A stretch of DNA of 64,000 bases. Source: Isoperla grammatica (taxonomy: Eukaryota > Arthropoda > Insecta > Plecoptera > Perlodidae). The translations under genes were made by a program, and so were the position numbers. The stretch spans positions 7,914,765 through 7,978,764 of the forward strand of contig OX246745.1 of assembly GCA_945910005.1 (NCBI GenBank), written 5' to 3'. This document shows, one piece after another, positions 33,801 to 45,231 of this stretch (its first letter is position 1; every line of letters starts with the position of its first letter). The notes beneath the pieces are model-generated. The model was not told where the DNA came from, did no database searches, and saw only the letters and a list, made by a program, of their open reading frames with translations.

Positions 33801-36800
33801 TATGCAGACAAAGACTTACATAATGTGCGTAAGATCAAAAAACCATTTTCTAAAGCCAGCAGACAGTATTATACTTCTACTAAAGACACATACCATGCAC
33901 CCGTTTTGAAAAATTATAACCACCCTAAAACCTCTGTTAATGCAATTGGTATGCCATTTAAAACCATGCAGAAACCATTGAGCTCATTTTACAATTACCA
34001 GACGAAAGATTACCTTCACGACAAGATTGATCCCGAATTCAACTCAAACGAATATAATCTTTATACCACTGCAGCAAATGCTACTGAACCAGTTTCCACC
34101 TTCTTCCTAGCCAATTCTGTACCCCTGATAACGAATATGTCAGAAGTAATTGATCTTGGTGGGTCGAATAAAATTGATGATAATTTGCCTGATATTAATG
34201 ATAAAGAGGTAATCATTGACACTAATTTCCCAACAAAAGATGGAATCGTTATTCCTAGTAAACCAAAACGAAGCTTGAAGAGTTTTTTTCTTGGATTAAA
34301 AGATTCTCTAAAAAGGCAAACATCGAAATGTCATCCACCGTTTTTATTTTCGGATTGGTTAACGAATCATTTGAAACCCGAAGATAAACACAAGACTAGT
34401 GATACAGAAAAAGATTTGAAGTCCAAAGATTTTATTTCTCGGGACACAAATGACCGTATCCCTCCACAGAGGGAGAACTCACAAATGCATTCGGAAATCT
34501 TAGACGAACAGAGGATGCGAGCTTCGAAATCAAGAACCACTGGTGAAGGGAGGGAACTGAGTGAATATCTTTTTAATGGACTAATAGATACTCCACAGAG
34601 AGACATCTTACCAATGTATTCGAACATATTAGACGAACAGAGGATGAGAGATTTAAAATCAAGAACCACTGGCGAAGGGAGGGCACTGAGTGAATATCTT
34701 TTTGCTGGACTAGTAGATGACCCTCAGAAGATACAGAAGTCACAAAGTGAGGAAAATTTGCCAACCTTTTCATTTGAAAACAAAGCTCCATTACCATCGA
34801 ACTGCTTAGCATCACAGACAGAAGAAGGTTTAAAACCTGAACTCACACAAGAAAATCCTGTTGATGCCAAGTCGGCGGACTATTTCTCCGCTACTGACAT
34901 TGAAGAGGACATTACACCTAACTCTGGGGATACCTTTCGACCTGAAAACTACGCACCCCTGATAATACCAAACATTTTGGAAGATGAAAAGTCTAGGCCT
35001 CCTTCTAATTTGGATGGGAAAGCCGATTATGTATCAACTTTTAATATACAAAATAATAATTCTACAAAGGACATTGCCCATAGAAATGTTTACAACAGGG
35101 ACACAGTTAAAGCCGAGCTCTCTAGGCTTGAAAGGCGCTATAGAAATTCAAACAACTATGCAAATGAACACTCCAATATTCTACATAATAAGGCAAGTCC
35201 AGAAAATGAGATCCAGAATGAAATCCAGAATTCATCTACTAGTTTTGCAAAGGTCTTTATTCCCCAAGATGTTACGCTGTACATGTCGGATAACTATGAC
35301 GAGGACAATACGTCGAACACATCTCTGTATCCTGATCGTAACTCCTGCAATGACAATCTAAAGAGCCATGTTGATAATAGAAATGAAAAAAGCTATCCAT
35401 TTTTTGATAAGGGCAATCTTCTAGGACGAGCTATGAGGGATACACGTGAGCCTACGTTAAATACCTTGTCTAAGACGCGACAGCTTCATGATCCAGAGAA
35501 TTCGAGTTATTTATACGTGCCAAAAACCCCACAGGATGTGAATAACGTAATGGGAGGAACTAGACCCCAAGCCAATGTTCTCCAAAAGCTAGTAAGTCCT
35601 CATCGAAAAGACACCTTACGTGATCGAAACGTGTCACGAGCATCTAAGAAAAAGTCTTTTAGGGTTAATCCATTAAGGAGAGACTCCCTTCTTATGCCAT
35701 GTAATACAGATATTCCTCAGAAAAAAGTTGCACCTCGAGAAAACTCACACAAGGTAAATAATCATATCATCCCAGCTAAACGCCGTGTTTACCAAGGAAC
35801 TTCTCCCACCTACAAAAGACATATGAATCACGTATGTGGACACAATGCGAGTGATCTTTGCTTGACGAAGAGTACTAAAGAGAACTTACCCGTTGTCAAA
35901 GCCAGTAAGAAGAGCTGTAATGGGAAAAAATTGCGTAATGTTAAGTTGCCCAAGAAACACATGCATAAGCCTAAGCTACATGAGCGGCATTTGCACAAAA
36001 ATACTATGCCGAAAACTGTAAAGCCTATGGGAAGGGCTCAGTCATATGGTCCAGATATTAACAACAAACTAGTTGAACAACACTTGCCTTCTTACAATGA
36101 CTATCAGTGGAAAAGGGACGAGAAATTACATAGAGGAAACAACAACCAAAAGCATAACCTTCTCAAACAATTGCCTATCACAGAAAATTTACATAAAATA
36201 AGTCTGGTCAAGGCTAGTAAGCATAAATATAATAAGGGTAATTTTACACAATCAAATCAAGCTAAAGCCAATAAGCATAATATCCTTGATAGACAGCTAG
36301 GAAAAAACTTGCCTTACCACAAAGAGTATGACATGTCTCAGTATCATGAAGAAAATCCAGGTGGAGTATACAAATACAAGCTGAAGCAGCAGAAACCTGG
36401 CCAGCAACATGTAACTCCCAATGCTAAATTACATAAATCTGGCCTTTCCCACAAGAATTCGCATATCATCCAAAAGTGTACTCACACCTCAAGTGTAGCT
36501 AGCTCACACCCCACCAAAAAGTATAAGCAGACTCTTGATAATTTGCCGAAAGATAACGTACCCTATTTAAAAAAGCATGGGTTCAATAGTACGATAAAGA
36601 CTTTACAACCGGCAACCCTAAAAAGAATTAACGATCACAAACTTGTTGGACGGCACTTACTTAACAAAATGTTGTCTCCAAAAAGGGAGCATAAATTTAA
36701 CAAAACCAATTTGCACAAAAAACACTCTCAAATCATTAAAAATCGTATGGACACCTCATGCAAATCTTGCTCACATTCAGCCAAGAATTGTACACAGATA

Positions 36801-37895
36801 ATTGATGATCTACTCAAAGAAAATTTACCCTATTTGAGAAAGCATGGATTATATCCCAAAGAAGACAATTTAGATCCTGGAAATATGTATCAAGTGGAAG
36901 AGCGTAAATTGGTCAAACAGCATTTGCATAGCAATATCTCACATGAGTTCAGCAAGCGTGATCTTGACAAAACTCGAATGCACAAAAATCGCTCGCATGT
37001 CATCCAAGAGTGTAGGGAGCCATCACGTAGATCGTTTTCAGTCCAGAAGTTTCAGCAGATAATAGATCAACTGCTCAAAGAAAATCTTCCATATGTGGAA
37101 AAGTTTGAGTTGAAAAGTAAGAAAGTAAGGTTAGACAGAGAAAGTCCTTCCAAGAATATAGAGCGTGAACAAGCGCTTGAAGAAGATTTCCGTACCATCA
37201 AAGCAGATGGCAATTCTGAACAACAAGAACCAACAGACAACTTGTTCGGTTTTATTAGGGCTGGCAATAATAACTTGAATGATGAAAGCACACTAGATAG
37301 TGACGAGAATGATGATGTCTCTTACAGGGGATCAATGGGCGATGAGCAAGTGCCCAAAACTAAAGAGTGGCTAGAAATGCAAGATAGAATATATACATTA
37401 AAAGCTGAACGTTGGAGGAGATTTCATTTGCACGACAAACAAAAGCCTGTAAATGCAAGTGATTTTGGAGAATGCTCCAACTTGGTAAACGGTACTGTTA
37501 ATGATGAAGTAAGTGATGCAGGAAAAAGGATTAGAAAATATGAGAAGCATGAAGAGCGCAAGATCAAAAAGATGGAAAACGAAATGTGTGATTTGCTACA
37601 CAAAGCAAATTTAGCTCTTGAAGAAGATGCAGTTCCTACGAACCAAAGCACCGGACAAAGCACAAAGAAAACCAGAGAAATTCATGAACCAGAACCGTAC
37701 AACGACAATGGATGGATGTGGACACCGTGGACTAATTGGAGTCCATGCAGCGTCACTTGCGGGAAGGGACGTTCGACCCGGCATCGTAAATGTGTTGTTG
37801 ACCAGTGTAAGAACGGAACGGAAGAAGAGTTGCACGAAAGGACATGCCAAATGCCTGCATGTGGGCTTAAAGGGTTTTTTGGACTCTTTACCTGA
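27233..37895 (+). CDS. Secreted precursor with long basic repeat region and C-terminal thrombospondin type 1 repeat (2 exons, 1671 aa)
   Basis: Exons 27233-27899 and 33547-37895 join in phase (667 + 4349 nt = 1672 codons with TGA). Residues 1-23 are a signal peptide (LMILLCGAVLTCFLL core, cleavage after about CEA). A six-Cys motif spans residues 90-112 (C-x-C-x3-C-x9-C-x3-C-x-C). Furin-type sites RNRR (68-71) and RKKR (228-231) flank it. Residues about 250-1600 are hydrophilic, Lys/His/Asn-rich and largely without Cys, with a 43-residue tandem duplication (528-613) and diverged repeats of about 85 residues ending in ENLPY-x2-KHG motifs. Residues 1612-1662 are one TSR: W-x6-W-x2-W, CSVTCGKG, and the final Cys residues (RTCQMPAC). 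TSRs bind matrix and receptors, and CSVTCG is the motif linked to CD36 binding in thrombospondin. The overall design is not one I recognise, and there is no AMOP domain as in isthmins. The 5.6-kb intron could hide further exons, although none is needed for phase. Confidence 0.78.
28005..28170 (+). repeat. tRNA-derived SINE (second family)
   Basis: The tRNA-like head GCCGCGGTCGATTAGGCGTT leads to a perfect B box GGTTCGAATCC (28059-28069) and TGGCTTGGGCA. A non-tRNA body follows, ending AGACATTAAACCCCAAA. The body differs from the SINE family at 58831. I do not call it a tRNA gene because the acceptor arms do not close. Confidence 0.65.
29367..29590 (-). pseudogene. Gypsy-type (Ty3) gag N-terminal fragment, frameshifted
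   Basis: On the minus strand the frame starts MDSDSASIKPFVPGADTSVA and contains KWDRWLRSFELFVLAKGV, a motif seen at the start of many Ty3/gypsy gag proteins. The frame is then broken: the family continuation (ALLLHLGGECVQDI-type) is visible in a different frame. It is a fragment with no RT or integrase nearby. Confidence 0.6.
29978..30028. repeat. Perfect 21-bp-arm palindrome
   Basis: The arm GATTGATTGATTGATATTTGG (29978-29998) and its exact complement (30008-30028) surround the 9-nt spacer GCTTAACGT. The tetranucleotide (GATT)n part suggests microsatellite origin plus inversion. Confidence 0.85.
33547..37895 (+). CDS. TSR-precursor exon 2: repeat region and TSR
   Basis: One 4349-bp exon encodes residues 223-1671. 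The acceptor is TGTGATTTCCAG. The exon begins SSEYRKKRRTNKARAHSRK, so a furin-type site lies at its very start. The long frame has no interruption and codes throughout for Lys/His/Asn-rich sequence ending in the TSR. The ATG at 33633 is internal, and translation need not start there. The final residues after the TSR are GLKGFFGLFT. Confidence 0.85.
34461..34718 (+). repeat. 129-bp in-frame tandem duplication
   Basis: Units 34461-34589 and 34590-34718 encode two copies of a 43-residue block with the shared core SRTTGEGR-x-LSEYLF-x-GL. DNA identity is high (ILDEQRMR is encoded almost identically), so this is a recent in-frame duplication in the precursor. Confidence 0.92.
36290..37120 (+). repeat. 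Diverged ~85-residue repeats of the precursor
   Basis: The motif [DN]-x-LxK-[DE]-N-[LV]-P-Y recurs: KNLPYHKEYD near 36310, KDNVPYLKKHG near 36550, KENLPYLRKHG near 36818 and KENLPYVEKFE near 37080. Spacing is about 245-266 bp. Between them KLV-x-[RQ]HL and HK-x-SH-x-I recur in order. Confidence 0.8.
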
Positions 37896-38690
37896 TTGTG
37901 ATAACGATGTTCCCGTCTGTCAACATTTTATATTTACGTTTGTTATGATTTGTATATGAATTTGTTATTTTTGGATTTTGACCTTACCATTTTGTTAAAA
38001 GGAGGAAGCTATTTTTGATACATCAATGCCATAGGCATTCAAAATTGTTGCGTATTTTTTAGTTTACGAATTATGTACATTCACAAAATTGATTGATTGA
38101 AGGTTATGACTATGAGGAATACCATGCCTTTTGATGCCTTATCCTTCCAGTGATATTGGATTGAGTACTTAAGACTGAAATATTGTGTTATTAGGAATAG
38201 AAAAATTCCGTTTCCAGAGACAGGCATTTGTGGTGAAAAACAATGCCAATTTTCGTTTTGGTTATTCACAATCAAAATTGAATTTTTGGTGGTAAATTGG
38301 TACTGTCATATTTTTGCTGATTTAGAAGCAAGCATTTATAGTAAAAAGTACAATTGTTTCTTTTGGTAGACCCATTACGATTACTTTGTGATAAAAATGA
38401 ATCGCATTGTTGTTTTTAAGCATAGAATTTTTGTTTGTACACCAAATGCCTGCCTCTGGCTATTTCCATATTGGATGTTCAATACACTTCGAACTCAAAA
38501 TTGTTTATGCATATCATATTGTACTTGACTTTTTCTTATTATTCAAAGGAAGCAGCTAGAATTTAAATTGTTAGTAGCTGCAATACTCAAAATTTGTGTG
38601 TATATCATAGGCATACTAGAATCTTTTTCCTCTCTCATGAAATGTTATAGAAAAAATAAATATGAAATAAAAATTACATCCTATCGAACT
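37896..38690 (+). other. Probable 3' UTR of the TSR-precursor gene
   Basis: AT-rich, no frame. It ends at a double hexamer: AATAAA at 38655 and AATAAA at 38666. Confidence 0.6.
38655..38671 (+). promoter_or_regulatory. Candidate polyadenylation signals (two AATAAA)
   Basis: Two overlapping-range AATAAA hexamers about 760 bp past the stop codon at 37895. Confidence 0.55.
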
Positions 38691-40050
38691 CGTGTTTAAG
38701 TTATTTCAAAATTAATGAGCTGAATCTACCTACTATACTTGTTAAATTGAAAGACTTATATTTTCAGTGTTATTTTTTCTTGTACATTTTCAACTGTGCA
38801 AGTAAAGTAACATAGTAAAGTGGCGCTGCATGGAACGTATAACTGCACCGGCTATTTTCAAAGGTAACAGTTGAATAAAATAGTAATAACAAATATTATT
38901 TGCATTATATTACATTTTTTAGCCAAGTGATTGTAATTTGTAATAGACATCAACAACCACAAATCCAAATTTATTTTTATTTTTAACCATCTTTGCTTCT
39001 GCAATAAATATTTGAAATGTAATATTTGAATTAGAAGTAGGTGAGGAATAATTTTGCTTCTTTTGGTCAAAACCCTTTACTGGCAACTTGGACATTGTTA
39101 TTAACTGGCTATTAGTGAAATAGGCCTACACTAGTCTTTGCAAATAGTATTCTATCAAACTAGACCACTCTCGGTGACCTAATTTAAATAAGCCGGTGTT
39201 CATACAATTGGCGGCCACTTTAAAAGTATTCACTATGTCAAGGACGGTGAACCTATGACAGCCGTGACCACTTTAGGTGATACACGACACGGCCCATACA
39301 CTCGATACGCATTGTTTTATTTTCACTAAAAGCAAAATGCAATTTAACATTACACGCATGAACACATTAAAAGTGTTCTTCAATTCAATTCTTCAATTCT
39401 TCATAAGTAGATTTATCTTATGAATTTAACAACTACGCATTTGACAACTACGACTAGAGTCACCATACGTTCCGCTAGTCAATTTTAAGTCCTGCCAATA
39501 CATCAAGTGGACACGATTATTGTCCCGCTTGGTAAAAGAATATTGCGATGTCCAATCAATCAATCAATATTTTGTCTTTATTCATTTGAACAATAATATA
39601 TAAATAATAATATACAACGTAAATTGTTTTCGAATGCGTCAATATATAGATATACAATCTTTAGTACTGTATACTATAATCACAGTTTGTGTTTACATAT
39701 TACATTTACCTTCATACATTCATTGCAAACACTTGGTAGCTAGACCTGTTGACATTTAAGAAAATATTTGGAGTTGTCATTTTTTATTCATTTAGAAATT
39801 CCTTAATACTGTATGGACTTAGGCAAATAAAATAATATACAATTTTAGCTGCAGGAGGAAACATAATTTACAGTATCAGATATCTGCAATCCAGAATGTG
39901 CTCAAGTTATCAACTGCTATCAACACAGTTATCACACCTAACAGGTATCACTTCCCAAGCTCCAAAACATTACTAAATAATTCTTGTCAGTGTTCCAATT
40001 CCTTTTGGTGGTGTTCAGGTTTTTGCACTACAAAAACAACAGTATACTTG
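38691..40050. other. Intergenic, repeat-derived in part
   Basis: AT-rich. The segment starting CCAATCAATCAATCAATATTTT near 39549 looks like a retroelement tail. No gene is supportable. Confidence 0.5.
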
Positions 40051-40195
40051 GTCTAAGACTACCTTACAGATGATTTCGTCACAGGCGAGGCCAACCAGCA
40101 AACCGCCTGAGGCAAGCTCACGCAAATACAGATCGGTCGCTGATTGGCTATGAGCCCCTCGTCTATGACAAAAGCATGTGTAAGGTAGTCTTGGG
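40051..40195. mobile_element. Fold-back MITE (GATGCTTTCGTCAC family), copy 3
   Basis: The ends TCTAAGACTACCTTACAGATG and the right partner (CATGTGTAAGGTAGTCTTGGG) are inverted. The interior holds GGCCAACCAGC and GATTGGCTATGAGCC, as in copy 1 at 4425. No coding capacity. Confidence 0.78.
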
Positions 40196-40372
40196 ACAAT
40201 TATATTTCGGTATTGCATTCAATCCAGTATTTTTTTCTGAAACACTCAAGAGCATACTCTAAAAACCTGCTTTAAAAAAATTTCACCTGTGGCGCTATTG
40301 TTGGGGGGCTCAGCTCCGCAAAACCCCCATGATTTTTTTGTCTGGGAAGGTTCCTTCAGCTTGAGTTTAAAA

Positions 40373-40385
40373 GATGGCAACCCTA
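40373..40385. mobile_element. Solo right end of a TAGGGTTGCCAT-type hAT element
   Basis: GATGGCAACCCTA matches the right terminus of the element ending at 53989. No left end was found. Confidence 0.35.
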
Positions 40386-40595
40386 ACTACCGCGGCAGAG
40401 CAAAGTGGCACATGCAGTTGAAATAGGTGAGTTCCATCATGATATTTGGCACACCACTCCAAAAAGGTTCGCCATCACTGTACTATGTGTTGTGTGCTCA
40501 CTGTTTGGATTCTGAATATATTGTTTGAAATAATCTTGTATGTTCCTCATACATAGTCCTGAGCTGGCATTACTTAATGTTATGCCACTTTTATT

Positions 40596-41159
40596 CAGTG
40601 TTGTTAAGTAGCGCGCTACTTGTAGCACACTCTTGTAGCACGCTACTTGTAGCATGTTACTTTTTTTGGTAGCGAGACTGGTAGCGCGCTACATTTGAAA
40701 ATGCAGTAAAGTAGCGAGTAGCAAGCTACTATATACGAGTATTTGTAGCGAAATTTCGCCGCTACTCTATTTTTACAATAAACGAACACGCGTTTGCTTC
40801 CCCGTTTGCACAATTCCCACTGGCACATGTTCGGAATGACGACTGTCATTGCCCTTCTTGATCTATAGTCCCAAAACCGCCTCCCCAGCGCTGAGTTTGC
40901 TGTTTCACCCCGTGAGCTGTGATATGAGTATGACTCAGTTCCGGGCTGTACCATCGTTTCAATAAATAGTACATACTCTTGGTCCTTTATAAAAAATGAA
41001 AGTAGCTGTAAAGTAGCGTCACTACTTTTTTTGAGTAGCTGTACAAGTAGCGAGCTACTTACAAAATACAGTAGCTGAAAAGTAGTTAAGTTACTTTCAA
41101 AGATCAAGTAGCTGTAGCTGTAACAGTGCTACTTTTAAAAAGTAGCTTTAACAACACTG
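40596..41159. mobile_element. hAT MITE with dense GTAGC/GCTAC subterminal repeats (564 bp)
   Basis: The termini CAGTGTTGTTAAGTAGC and GTAGCTTTAACAACACTG are inverted. The flanks CTTTTATT (40588) and CTTTTCTT (41160) match at 7 of 8 bases. Both ends are packed with GTAGC/GCTAC units (for example AGTAGCGCGCTACTTGTAGC). No transposase. It is inserted beside a LINE 3' tail. Confidence 0.88.
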
Positions 41160-41345
41160 CTTTTCTTCCATATCATCATCATCATCTGTTGCCACGTCCA
41201 ACTCTGCATTGGGTTGGCATTGAAGATACGCCTCTCCACCTTCTTCTGTCCTGCCACCACTCTTCCCCCTCAACTACATTCCAGTTCCCTCCTCGCATTT
41301 CCACGTCCTTCCTCACTTTGTCGTGCCATCTTTGTCGTCTTCCAC
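41160..41345 (-). pseudogene. LINE 3' coding fragment with (GAT)n tail
   Basis: The minus strand encodes GRRQRWHDKVRKDVEMRGGN followed by DRRRWRGV, which matches the C-terminal motif (GRP-x2-RW-x-D-x-[IV]-x-x-D...R-x2-W) seen in the LINE at 48428. A (TCA)n run at 41170-41187 reads as a (GAT)n 3' tail. Heavily 5'-truncated. Confidence 0.65.
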
Positions 41346-42775
41346 ATATCAATCAAAAATTAATCAGTGGTAACCCAGTGTATCGTCAAAGGGATAACAA
41401 CATGGAGATGATATAGTTGAATTATTATTAATTTGGCAAGTAGCCTACTATACTATGGATGTCAACACCCATACATTTTTGTACCCAGGTACCCTAGCAC
41501 CTGTACTATCTGGGTATCTAACACATTTTATTTTCGTGTGAGCCAAATGTATTACAAAATAAAGTTTATTAGTTTTGAAGTGTGGCTGGGCCATGAAAGT
41601 ACTCATCCGGCAACCTGCATATTAGTACGTGGTATGATTTACATTCCGGGCACTTTCTGTCTAAAATGTTTATTTATACACCTATAAAATTGTCAAGAGA
41701 TAGCGTGACTGTCGCCGCGAGAAGTGAGTGATGGCAACTACGATGAGGTTGGTGGAGGCAACTATGTGGGTAACAACAGTTTTTATTAATTATATTAAAA
41801 TCAAAGCAGCCAGTACTGTCGATATATATGTATATGAAAGCCTGTACCAATGTAGAAGACCCGTGAGCCATTCATATATGATAAAAACATCCATAAATAA
41901 CGATTTGTTTTACAAATATAACCTTGAATATGTAGTCTCGGTGTGCGGTTGGGCCGTGAAAATTCGCACCTTGCATTTTAGTGCATGCTACGAATTTGGG
42001 TTCAGTGCACTTTCTATCTAGAAAGTTTATTTTGTTATTGTCTACAAAGGCTGCTAACTGCTACGCATGTTTGGAGAACTCTTGAACACATCAGATCATT
42101 AGTTTTTTGCCAATTGAGTCTGAGAAAACAAAACAATTTTCTAGAGCTGTCCATCTCCGATGCGTGAATTGTCATAACAAGTTAACTATTACGTATATTA
42201 TTTTGAAACCATCTTTACAACAATAATTGATATGATAGCTAAATATTGTCATATAAGTTAAACCATAAAAATCAATACAACAACGGCTAGAACGTGGTAA
42301 GTGAAGATGTGTAACATTCCTAGCGCGCCGCGAATCTTGACAACGACCTCACCCTAGCGCTTCTCGTTTTGTCCGCTTGGAGCGTGTTGTTTCTTTTTAC
42401 AGGCAAATAGTCTAAAATTATGGGTGCGTTCTTTTTTTCTCGAGAACTTGCGTTCAAGTCTGATCATTAGTTTTTCACCAACTGAAGTTTAGAAAACAGT
42501 CACGTGTTGTTGAATTTTCCATGTTGATATGTGGATTCTTATAACATAGAAGTTAACTTCTGGGTCCATGCTTTTGAAAAAATTGTTACAAGAACCATGT
42601 ACTAGCACAGACTAGGTATATGTTTACTAGTAGTAGAACCTTTATTAACAATAATACCGGTCTCTGCAGCCAACGCTTTTGCCAATCGACACAATAATAA
42701 TACAAATATATAAATATGAAAATTGAAACCAATTACACTGAACATACATATATATAAAAAACAAACATAAGACGG

Positions 42776-43125
42776 AAGAGTTCCTCTACGTCAAAAAACC
42801 CCAGAAAATGTTCATTTTTTAATTATATCTCAAGAATGCTACTCGAAATCGGAGTCAACAGCGCATTGTGCTTTGGTAAGCCCTACACACTGAATGAAAT
42901 ATTATAAACATTAGCATGGTTAGTTTGATTACTTAATCGATTATTACTTATTACTTATTAGTAATAAAGTAAAACCAAATAAAAACCATACTGAATATAA
43001 TTTTAGAGCATCCTGTATGTAGGGCTTACCAAACCACAGTGTGTTGTTGATTCAGATTTTCAATTTCAAACTCCATTCCAGAGATTTAAAAATGAAAATG
43101 TGCATTTTCTTTACGTATAGGTGCC
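42776..43125. mobile_element. Palindromic MITE-like repeat (350 bp)
   Basis: Both arms contain GGTAAGCCCTACA in inverted orientation (TTTGGTAAGCCCTACACACT at about 42870; TGTAGGGCTTACCAAACCAC at about 43018) and an outer pair CCTCTACGTCAAA/TTTACGTATAGG. Arms are about 110 bp and considerably diverged. Confidence 0.65.
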
Positions 43126-43960
43126 CTTAGCTGAATACAAAATATGGTGCCTGAAAAGAAAAATATAGTAGACTTATGTAAAATGCAAATAACATTATTT
43201 CTGGTGAGGCTTGTACTCAGCTTGAATAATTTTCTAAACACCTCGAAAAAAAACTAGGTTGGTACCCCTAATACCTATCAAGACCTAGGCTGTTACTCTG
43301 ATATTCTTCAGATTGTAAGAGGTCTTATAACAGAACAGGTAAATTAGTCGGGTTATATATCCTTTTTCTCACGATCCACCTCCTCTGCTTGTCCCAGGTG
43401 ATCCTCAAAGCGAGCAGTTCTGTGTTAAAATACTGTATACCCTTCCGTTTTCCCGATTAATGGCTATAATTTCGATTTGCCTTTTGCTTCCTGATGTTGA
43501 AAGGCCATGCACCTCTTTGCAGCTTCATACTACTTGTTTCGAAGAATTTTATGTTGTACTTCCTGATGGGATTCTCTCATCTTTTCACTTACTATTTATT
43601 AAATAAACTTTATTTTTAGGTTATGAAAGTAGGTGCCAATCGGCTGGAATGGTACCATACACCGTGGTGGGTGTGGTGGCAGGGCCACCACACCCTCCAA
43701 CAGCGCCTTGTAAATATTGTACATAATATATATATATTTTAGTCTAGTTTATTATAGTTGTTTAGTTGACTAGAGTAGTTGCAGTAGCCATTCTTCTCTC
43801 GAGTGAGCAAGACCTCGGTCGAAACGTCTCGTTATATTTTGTATTATGTCTTTTATGTGTACTTCAAACTCGCAAATCCGTCATCTTACTACACGAAGGT
43901 AAGCTGTTGGATCCTTTGCTCACTTAATATACCAAACTTTATTTTTACTTTTATGTTTGT

Positions 43961-43983
43961 TATTTATTTATTTATTTATTTAA
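43961..43983. repeat. (TTTA)n microsatellite
   Basis: TATTTATTTATTTATTTATTT run; adjacent to the 3' side of the minus-strand LINE fragment at 44156. Confidence 0.85.
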
Positions 43984-44155
43984 CAAGCATACAGTATGAC
44001 TCGGAAGTCTGAAAACATCAGTCGAGTATTGTAATGGTCAAAATCTGTACAACACATACAAAATTACAAACAATATAATTAACATTAACAATTTAAAAGA
44101 GAATTAAAAAGATTTATAAAAAGACACAGGGTGTCGATAATTAAAAGCATTACGA

Positions 44156-44458
44156 TCACTTCCACTTCTCCCCCAGGAGGTCTTCCACCGAGTAGTATGA
44201 CTTTTCCTGAAGAAATCGTTTGAGGTTACTCTTGAACGCTCGTCCGTCCTGGATGGACTTCAGGTCCCTAGGCAATTTATTGTATAGCTTGCGACCCATC
44301 TGCATGACACCTAAGCTCGTTGACTTCAGTCTATGCCGCTCATGGATAAGGCTAACAGCCGATCTCGTGCCATGTCCATGATGACTGCCCGTTTGGAAAC
44401 GGGGGAGATTCCCTTTCCCGTTACTTATATGTTTTTGGCATCTATGATGTACAAACAA
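44156..44458 (-). pseudogene. LINE reverse-transcriptase C-terminal fragment
   Basis: A 100-codon frame containing HHGHGTRSAVSLIHERHRLK, MGRKLYNKLPRDLK and FKSNLKRFLQEKSYYSVEDL. This order (H-x-x-TR, G-x-K-x-YN-x-LP, FK-x2-LK-x2-L-x5-YY[ST]) is the usual tail of L2/CR1-like RT proteins. The rest of the element is absent. Confidence 0.75.
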
Positions 44459-44834
44459 TTTTTACTTTTCTAACTTCGTCTTCTGTTACTTCTTCGTTTA
44501 CTTAAAAAAAAAAATACAAATACAAATACTGGTCATGATGAGTGGTACTTGTGAATAGTTAGTTGGTAATACCTGAGAATGGTTGCAGACAGAGCAGCTG
44601 AAATATTGAAGTCCAACAGTGTTCTACCTACAGTATTGTGAAAATCTTGCAGGTAAATGTTTGTTGTTCATTGAAATGAGGTATGTTGGGGGCTTGTTCC
44701 CCTACGACGTGACCGGCCATACTGACATTATCTCAGACAGCAGACTACAGTTTGACCTTCATGAGAGAGAGAGTGATCGATCAATTGCCGAGTTTAAGTG
44801 AGGACAAAGCATTCTCGACTGGCATGTATGTATA

Positions 44835-44890
44835 TTTATTTATTTATTTATTTATTTGAAATACAGTACATAGATATAATAATAATAATA
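44835..44890. repeat. (TTTA)n and (AAT)n microsatellites
   Basis: ATTTATTTATTTATTTATTT at 44839 and AATAATAATAATAATC near 44877. Confidence 0.85.
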
Positions 44891-45039
44891 ATCTTTATTT
44901 AATAGAACATATGGCATTTATACATATATAAATACATTAGTTATAGAATGCGTCAATTAAAACTAAATTAAAACTAAAAGTCCATATAGTCATCCACTGT
45001 ATATGGGCACATCTGGACTAGGTAATCTTTAAGATGAGA

Positions 45040-45231
45040 CTAGAGGCTGCGCATGGTCACGTCCTTGAGGTGGCTTGGGAGCTTGTTGTACAGGATGATG
45101 CTTGAATACGCTGGATTTCTGTTTACTAAGGCTAAGTTGTGCGATGAAATATGAAAATCTTTTTCACGTCTGGTATCGTGGTCGTGGATATCTTTATTAG
45201 TGAGGTGAAGACTGTGTTGAATTGTGTACAT
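45040..45231 (-). pseudogene. Second LINE RT C-terminal fragment
   Basis: The frame contains HDHDTRREKDFHISSHNLAL and YSSIILYNKLPSHLKDV, the same motif order as the fragment at 44156 but clearly diverged, so it belongs to a different LINE lineage. Confidence 0.7.

Larger units (their letters stand above)
41346..44150. other. Intergenic, diverged repeats
   Basis: Two diverged copies of a roughly 95-bp segment (GTGTGGCTGGGCCATGAAAG at 41579; GTGTGCGGTTGGGCCGTGAA at 41940) point to an old duplication about 360 bp apart. A palindromic MITE lies at 42776. A GC hairpin GGGTGTGGTGG/CCACCACACCC occurs at about 43668-43697, and GACCTCGGTCGAAACGTC at 43811. No gene. Confidence 0.5.

Noticed and set aside
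37618..37959. 113-codon plus-strand frame overlapping the TSR
   Set aside because: Shadow of the true frame; the true one has the complete W and Cys pattern.
40643..41107. 154-codon minus-strand frame
   Set aside because: It lies entirely within the hAT MITE at 40596 and arises from its subterminal repeats; no transposase motifs.
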